Origin: an uncultured Clostridia bacterium
GTDB lineage: Bacteria; Bacillota; Clostridia; Monoglobales; Monoglobaceae
Length of the DNA stretch: 53,071 nt
Direction of reading: 5' to 3'
NCBI GenBank assembly: GCA_947625905.1
Contig: CANQQJ010000025.1
Coordinates: 1 to 53,071 of the forward strand
Under the pieces are notes generated by a model, which was not told the DNA's origin, did no database searches, and saw nothing but the letters and a program-made list of their open reading frames with translations. This document shows positions 48,682-53,071 of this stretch, in pieces (position 1 is the first letter of the stretch; each line of letters starts with the position of its first letter). The translations under genes were made by a program, and so were the position numbers.

Positions 48682-51324
48682 TTGAAAAAAATCGTTTTCG
48701 GAATACTGGCTCACGTGGACTCGGGCAAAACGACTTTGTCCGAGGCTTTACTGTACCTAAGCGGTGAGATACGCCGGCGCGGCAGGGTCGACCACGGCGA
48801 CGCCTTTCTTGACACCAACGCCATCGAGCGCGACCGCGGCATCACCATATTTTCAAAGCAGGCGCAGCTTATGCGCGGCGATACGCGATTCACGCTGGTC
48901 GACACGCCGGGGCACGTGGACTTCTCGATGGAGACCGAGCGCGCTCTGTCGGTCCTGGACTGCGCGGTGCTTGTTATAAGCGGGACCGACGGGGTCCAGA
49001 GCCACACCGAGACACTGTGGCGGCTGCTTGAGCGGTACGATATCCCGACATTTATTTTTGTGAACAAAATGGATTTAAACGGATTGGGGCGCGAGAAGCT
49101 GAGCGCGGAGCTCAAAAAGCGTCTGAGCGACGGCTGCCTCGATTTTTCGGAGATCGGCGCGCCCGAGTTCTCGGAGAGCGCCGCGATGTGCGATGAGGAG
49201 ATATTGAACGCCTATCTTGAGGGCGGGGAAATAAGCGCCGATATGCTGCGCCGCGCCATAAAAAAGCGCGAGATATTTCCGACTTTTTTCGGTTCCGCGC
49301 TGAGATGCGAGGGCGTCGAGGAGCTGCTTGACGCCCTTGCGGAGTATTCGGTCATGCCGAAATACAAAAAGGAGTTCGGCGCGAGAGTGTATAAAATCTC
49401 CGAGGATGAGCGCGGGACCCGCCTGACCCATATGAAAATAACCGGAGGGACCCTCAAGGTCAAGGACGTGATAGGCGGCGAGGACCGCGACGGCTCCGAG
49501 TGGAGCGAAAAGATAGACCAAATCAGGATATACTCGGGCGAAAAATTCACGACGGCCGACACCGCCGAGGCGGGGACCGTCTGCGCGGTCCAGGGTCTGA
49601 CCCGATCCTATCCCGGCCAGGGTCTGGGCGCCGAGCATAACTCAAAGGCCGCGCTGCTCAGCCCGGTGCTGGCGTACACGGCGCGGCTGCCCGAGGGCAC
49701 CGACATCCACGCGGCCCTTCGGAACCTGCGGATACTTGAGGAAGAGGAGCCCCAGCTCGGTATAATCTGGAACGAGCAGCTGCGCGAGATACAGATCCGG
49801 CTGATGGGCGAGATCCAGACCGAGGTGCTGAGCCGCGTTATCCGCGAGCGGTTCAATATGGACGTGGAGTTTGTGCGCGGCAGCATAGCCTACAAGGAGA
49901 CGATCAAAAACATCGTCGAGGGCGTCGGCCACTACGAGCCGCTGAGGCATTACGCCGAAGTGCATCTGATACTTGAGCCCGGCAAGCCGGGCAGCGGACT
50001 GCGCTTCGCCTCAAAATGCGGCGAGGACAAGCTGGACAGGAACTGGCAGCGGCTGATATTGACGCACCTAAAAGAAAAGACGCATTTGGGCGTGCTGACG
50101 GGCTCGCCGATAACCGATATGAAAATAACGCTGGCGTCGGGCCGCGCCCACAAAAAGCACACCGAGGGCGGCGACTTCAGACAGGCGACCTACAGGGCGG
50201 TGCGCCAGGGGCTCAGACAGGCGGAGAGCGTGCTGCTCGAACCGTGGTACGAGCTGCGCATCGAGGTGCCGACCGACTGCGTGGGCAGGGCGATGAACGA
50301 CGTTATCACGGCGGGCGGACGGATAAACCCGCCCGAGACCGACGGCGAAAACTCGATAATAACCGGCTCGGCGCCGGTCAGAGGCATGGTCGATTACGCC
50401 GCCGAGCTGGCGGCGTACAGCGGAGGAAGGGGCAGGTTTTCCTGCATACCCGGCGGATATTTCCCCTGCGCCGACGCGGAAAGCGTTATCGAGGAAATAG
50501 GCTACGACTGCGACGCCGACACCGAAAACACGGCCGACTCGGTTTTCTGCTCCCACGGCGCGGGATATCCGGTTCGGTGGGACGAGGTGCCCGAGCATAT
50601 GCATCTTGAGAGCGAGCTCAAGAGAGCCGAGGAGCCGCGGGCGGCAGAGGGCCGCGCGCGGGTGAGAGAGTTTGTGGACAGTATTGCCGCCGATAAGGAG
50701 CTGATGCGGATATTCGAGCGGACATACGGCCCGATCAGACGGGAGATCGCAGGCGACGAGCCCGCGCGGCGCTCAAGCGCGGTCATGCCTTCCGCGCGGC
50801 CGAAGAGCGGGAGCCGCGCGTCGGCCGCCGCTAAGAGAAGGCAAAACGGAGACGACTATCTTCTGGTCGACGGCTACAATATAATTTTCGCGTGGGACGA
50901 GCTCAAAAAATTCGCCGACGACAACATGGAGACGGCGCGCATGAAGCTTGCGGATATTTTGTGCAATTACCGCGGCTTCAAAAAGTGCGAGGTTATTCTG
51001 GTTTACGACGCGTATAAAGTGAAGAACAATCCCGGCGAGGTCGAGCGCTACCACAATATCGACATTGTGTACACAAAGGAGCGGGAGACCGCCGATATGT
51101 ATATCGAAAAGACCTCCCACAGGCTGAGCAAAAACAACCGCGTCCGCGTGGCCACGTCGGACGGGCTTGAACAGCTGATAATCCTGGGCGGCGGCGCGCT
51201 GCGGATCTCGGCATCTGACCTGAGAGCCGAGATCAAAGAGGCCGAAAGCGAGATAAAAGATTATATGAAGTCGCTCGGCCTTGGCGGGTCCCTTGAAAAG
51301 CGCATAGAATTTGAAACAGAATAA
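48682..51324 (+). CDS. TetM-like ribosomal GTPase fused to a Rae1/YacP-type NYN ribonuclease domain
   Basis: About 880 residues. The first 660 or so follow the TetM/EF-G plan: P-loop AHVDSGKTT (residues 8-16), RGITI (G2), DTPGH (G3), NKMD (G4), then domains II-V, with DSVFCSHGAGYPVRWDEVPE near the end. An Arg/Ser/Ala linker (about 675-722) leads to a C-terminal NYN/PIN-like domain (about 723-870): LLVDGYNIIFAWDELKKF, VILVYDAYKV, YTKERETADMYIEK and VATSDGLEQ, keeping the acidic residues of the YacP/Rae1 family. Rae1 of Bacillus cuts mRNA in the ribosomal A site. TTG 48682 is preferred over GTG 48673 as AGAGGTGA precedes it. True tetracycline resistance is unlikely. Confidence 0.85.
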   Translation: MKKIVFGILAHVDSGKTTLSEALLYLSGEIRRRGRVDHGDAFLDTNAIERDRGITIFSKQAQLMRGDTRFTLVDTPGHVDFSMETERALSVLDCAVLVISGTDGVQSHTETLWRLLERYDIPTFIFVNKMDLNGLGREKLSAELKKRLSDGCLDFSEIGAPEFSESAAMCDEEILNAYLEGGEISADMLRRAIKKREIFPTFFGSALRCEGVEELLDALAEYSVMPKYKKEFGARVYKISEDERGTRLTHMKITGGTLKVKDVIGGEDRDGSEWSEKIDQIRIYSGEKFTTADTAEAGTVCAVQGLTRSYPGQGLGAEHNSKAALLSPVLAYTARLPEGTDIHAALRNLRILEEEEPQLGIIWNEQLREIQIRLMGEIQTEVLSRVIRERFNMDVEFVRGSIAYKETIKNIVEGVGHYEPLRHYAEVHLILEPGKPGSGLRFASKCGEDKLDRNWQRLILTHLKEKTHLGVLTGSPITDMKITLASGRAHKKHTEGGDFRQATYRAVRQGLRQAESVLLEPWYELRIEVPTDCVGRAMNDVITAGGRINPPETDGENSIITGSAPVRGMVDYAAELAAYSGGRGRFSCIPGGYFPCADAESVIEEIGYDCDADTENTADSVFCSHGAGYPVRWDEVPEHMHLESELKRAEEPRAAEGRARVREFVDSIAADKELMRIFERTYGPIRREIAGDEPARRSSAVMPSARPKSGSRASAAAKRRQNGDDYLLVDGYNIIFAWDELKKFADDNMETARMKLADILCNYRGFKKCEVILVYDAYKVKNNPGEVERYHNIDIVYTKERETADMYIEKTSHRLSKNNRVRVATSDGLEQLIILGGGALRISASDLRAEIKEAESEIKDYMKSLGLGGSLEKRIEFETE

Positions 51325-51459
51325 GCGGAGCCCTTCGCCCCAATGTCATTAAGTTAAGAAATCGAGCAAAGAACCAGGTTCAGAAAGAGGACTTGGTTCT
51401 TTTTTTGAAAATTTTTAAAATTTTTTCAAAAAACACTTGACAAATCAGAAAAGTTGTGC

Positions 51460-51495
51460 GGCATCTTTCGCTAATCATGATTAGCGAAAGATGCC
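51460..51495 (+). repeat. 36-bp perfect palindrome upstream of the transposase
   Basis: GGCATCTTTCGCTAATCA (51460-51477) followed immediately by its reverse complement (51478-51495), no loop. It lies in the transposase leader. Confidence 0.9.
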
Positions 51496-51543
51496 CTTGT
51501 AATTAGAAATATATTCCAATTCTAACTACAGGAGGTACAATTT

Positions 51544-52835
51544 ATGTCTAGATTTTCAAGAAAGGTTAAAAACAAATTGCTCCGTATAATTTCTGATATG
51601 GATAAAACTCCATGGATGTTTGCTAAAAATCCTAAAGCGGATTTCTCCAGAAAGAGTCCTCTATCTCTTAAAACTATGCTCAATTTCTTAATATCTATGG
51701 AAGGACAGCCTATTCATCAGGAACTGTATGAGTTTTTTAAGTTTGAAACTGATACTCCGTCAGCCTCTGCCTTTGTTCAGCGCAGAAGCAAAATTGATAT
51801 ATCCGCTTTTAAGTATCTGTTTCGTAAATTTAACGCATCTTTTAAATCGTCTCGTATGATGAACGGATACAAATTACTCGCCGTAGATGGTTCCGATTTA
51901 CATACCCCGACTAACTCCTCTGATTCGGCTTCGTATTTTAAATTATCTGATACTTCCAAAGGATATAATCTGTTTCATTTAAATGTTTTGTATAATCTTT
52001 TAGATAAAAGATATGAAGATGTAATTTTACAGCCACGCCGTAAATTTAATGAACACAGCGCCTTATGCGATATGGTGGATAAATCCAATATTGGAAGCAA
52101 AGTAATAATATTGGCTGACAGAGGATATGAAGGATACAATACGATTGCTCATATAGAGCAAAAAGGATGGAATTATCTGATTCGTATAAAAGATAAAACC
52201 GGAATAGCCGCGCAGCTAACGCTTCCACAAAGTGATGAATTTGATATAAACATTGATCTGACTCTTTCAAGAAGACAACTCAAAGAGATGAAATCACAGC
52301 CCGACAAATACCGATTGATAATGTCAAATATGATTTTTGATTACCTTCCCAAAGGAAGCAAGGAAACATATCAAATGAAATTCAGAATTATCAGAGTAAA
52401 AATATCGGACAATGTGACTGAGACATTGGTTACAAATTTGCCGAGAGAAACATTTTCGCCGGTTGCTATAAAAAGATTGTATAATATGCGTTGGGGAATT
52501 GAGACATCTTTTAGAGAACTCAAATATAATGTCGGGTTGGTAAATTTTCACAGCAAAAAGGCGGATTTCATTATTCAAGAAGTATATGCACGCCTGATAA
52601 TGTATAACCTCTCAATGATAATAACCAGAAACGTATGCATACAACAAGATGGTCGAGCATATAAATATATGCTATGGCAATCTTCATATGCAAATACTTC
52701 ATGAAGAATAAAGAAAATCCGCCTAATGCTGAAGCGCTGATAGCGAAAAACATACTTCCTATCCGCCCGAATCGTAAGTATAACAAAAATATTCGCTACA
52801 AAACATCAGTGAGCTTCATATATAGAGTAGCATAA
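51544..52835 (+). pseudogene. IS4-family transposase, frameshifted near the C-terminus
   Basis: The first frame runs 386 codons to a stop at 52702-52704. DDE-type signatures are present: LLAVDGSDLHTP, ILADRGYEGYN, and the IS4 motif Y-x2-R-x3-E-x6-K as YNMRWGIETSFRELK. A shift of frame near 52660-52675 lets the normal C-terminus continue: AMAIFICKYFMKNKENPPNA ... LPIRPNRKYNKN ... VSFIYRVA, ending at 52833-52835. The intact protein would be about 430 residues. AGGAGGT precedes the ATG. It is probably inactive unless recoded or the shift is a sequencing error. Confidence 0.85.
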
Positions 52836-52995
52836 ATATATGAAAAAGTCTATATTTCGCAGAAAAAATTTTCTGCTTATTTGCCATGCAATATATAGAA
52901 AAATGACTTCAGGGAGAGTGAATTTGCAGTTTTCACTCTCCCTGTATAGTACTTAATCTTTATTTGTCTTTCTTAACTTAATGACATTGCCCTTC

Positions 52996-53071
52996 TGATA
53001 TGCACCCCAAAAGTTAGACACTTTTGGAGGTGCATATTTTATGAGCAAAAAAGGGAAAAAACAAAAAAAGT
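52996..53071 (+). mobile_element. Left end of an IS3-family element (truncated by the window)
   Basis: Starts TGATATGCACCCCAAAAGTT, a typical IS3/IS150-type left end, with an internal near-complement ACTTTTGGAGGTGCA at 53016-53030 that could fold into a hairpin. GGAGGTG leads to an ATG at 53041. Confidence 0.8.
53041..53071 (+). CDS. IS3-family OrfA, N-terminus only (partial)
   Basis: Ten codons are visible, MSKKGKKQKK, after a GGAGGTG ribosome binding site. A basic start like this is common for the helix-turn-helix OrfA of IS3-family elements. The rest lies outside the window. Confidence 0.6.
   Translation, partial: MSKKGKKQKK

Larger units (their letters stand above)
51341..52989 (+). mobile_element. 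IS4-family insertion sequence, 1649 bp
   Basis: Perfect 21-bp terminal inverted repeats: CAATGTCATTAAGTTAAGAA plus A at 51341-51361, and its reverse complement at 52969-52989. AT-rich compared with the host genes. It has inward protection hairpins at both ends: a terminator-like stem at 51366-51406 and a perfect 13-bp stem at 52910-52944. It carries one transposase gene, now frameshifted. It starts 16 bp after the stop of the TetM-like gene. The left flank is CCCTTCGCCC; the right flank begins CCCTTC and then runs into another element. Confidence 0.93.

Noticed and set aside
48682-51324. Tetracycline resistance gene (tetM/tetO type)
   Set aside because: The GTPase part is TetM-like but has a different C-terminal region and a fused NYN domain, sits in an ordinary operon and shows host composition, so acquired resistance is not supported.

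Overview
The window looks like chromosome from an anaerobic Firmicute of class Clostridia, probably a gut-type fermenter. The reasons are the miaB-ylbF-mutS-mutL-miaA and sepF-ylmH-divIVA-lspA-rluD gene orders, strong GGAGG ribosome binding sites, TTGACA/TATAAT promoters, frequent TTG and GTG starts, and an archaeal/yeast-type aspartate-semialdehyde dehydrogenase. Two large secreted PL1 pectate lyases point to pectin use. The species cannot be named from the sequence alone. Host genes are moderately GC-rich; two stretches, the C-terminal half of a DNA methylase and an IS4-type element, are clearly AT-rich and look imported.

Layout. 1-2.1 kb: end of feoB with its small Cys-rich partner, a DUF2325 protein, a repeat-rich spacer and a small membrane protein. 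2.3-4.3 kb: an EF-G paralog. 4.4-8.2 kb (minus): a histidine kinase/response regulator pair, a secreted tandem-repeat protein, and a Gx-transporter/NusG-II pair. 8.4-18.4 kb (plus): one long unit for NAD salvage and PRPP (pncB, prs), tRNA A37 modification (miaB, miaA), a RicA/YlbF-like protein and mismatch repair (mutS, mutL). 18.6-24 kb (plus): an HlyD-like protein, a YggS-like PLP protein, sepF, ylmH, divIVA, lspA and an RluD-type pseudouridine synthase. 24-29.4 kb (minus): tandem pectate lyases. 29.5-36.9 kb (minus): an apparent operon of sirtuin, Eco57I-like methylase, GIY-YIG/helicase restriction subunit and a MocR-type regulator that lacks the usual PLP lysine. 37.2-41.4 kb (plus): BlaI, an M56 peptidase whose start appears frameshifted, and a WG-repeat secreted protein. 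41.4-44.5 kb: a palindromic repeat element, galE, a lipoprotein, a nitroreductase and rpsT. 44.7-48 kb (plus): the lysine/diaminopimelate operon asd-dapA-dapB with a free-standing ACT protein. 48.2-51.3 kb: a low-molecular-weight phosphatase followed by a TetM-like GTPase fused to a Rae1/YacP-type NYN ribonuclease domain. 51.3-53.1 kb: an IS4-family element with perfect 21-bp ends and a frameshifted transposase, abutted by the start of an IS3-family element.

The most interesting items are: the TetM-like/NYN fusion, which joins an A-site-acting GTPase family to an A-site-acting RNase family; the sirtuin-methylase-helicase-MocR unit, with an operator-like palindrome at its promoter and a swapped target-recognition region; the BlaI/M56/WG-repeat unit with no beta-lactam sensor domain; and the nested insertion sequences, which make a testable prediction just outside the window.
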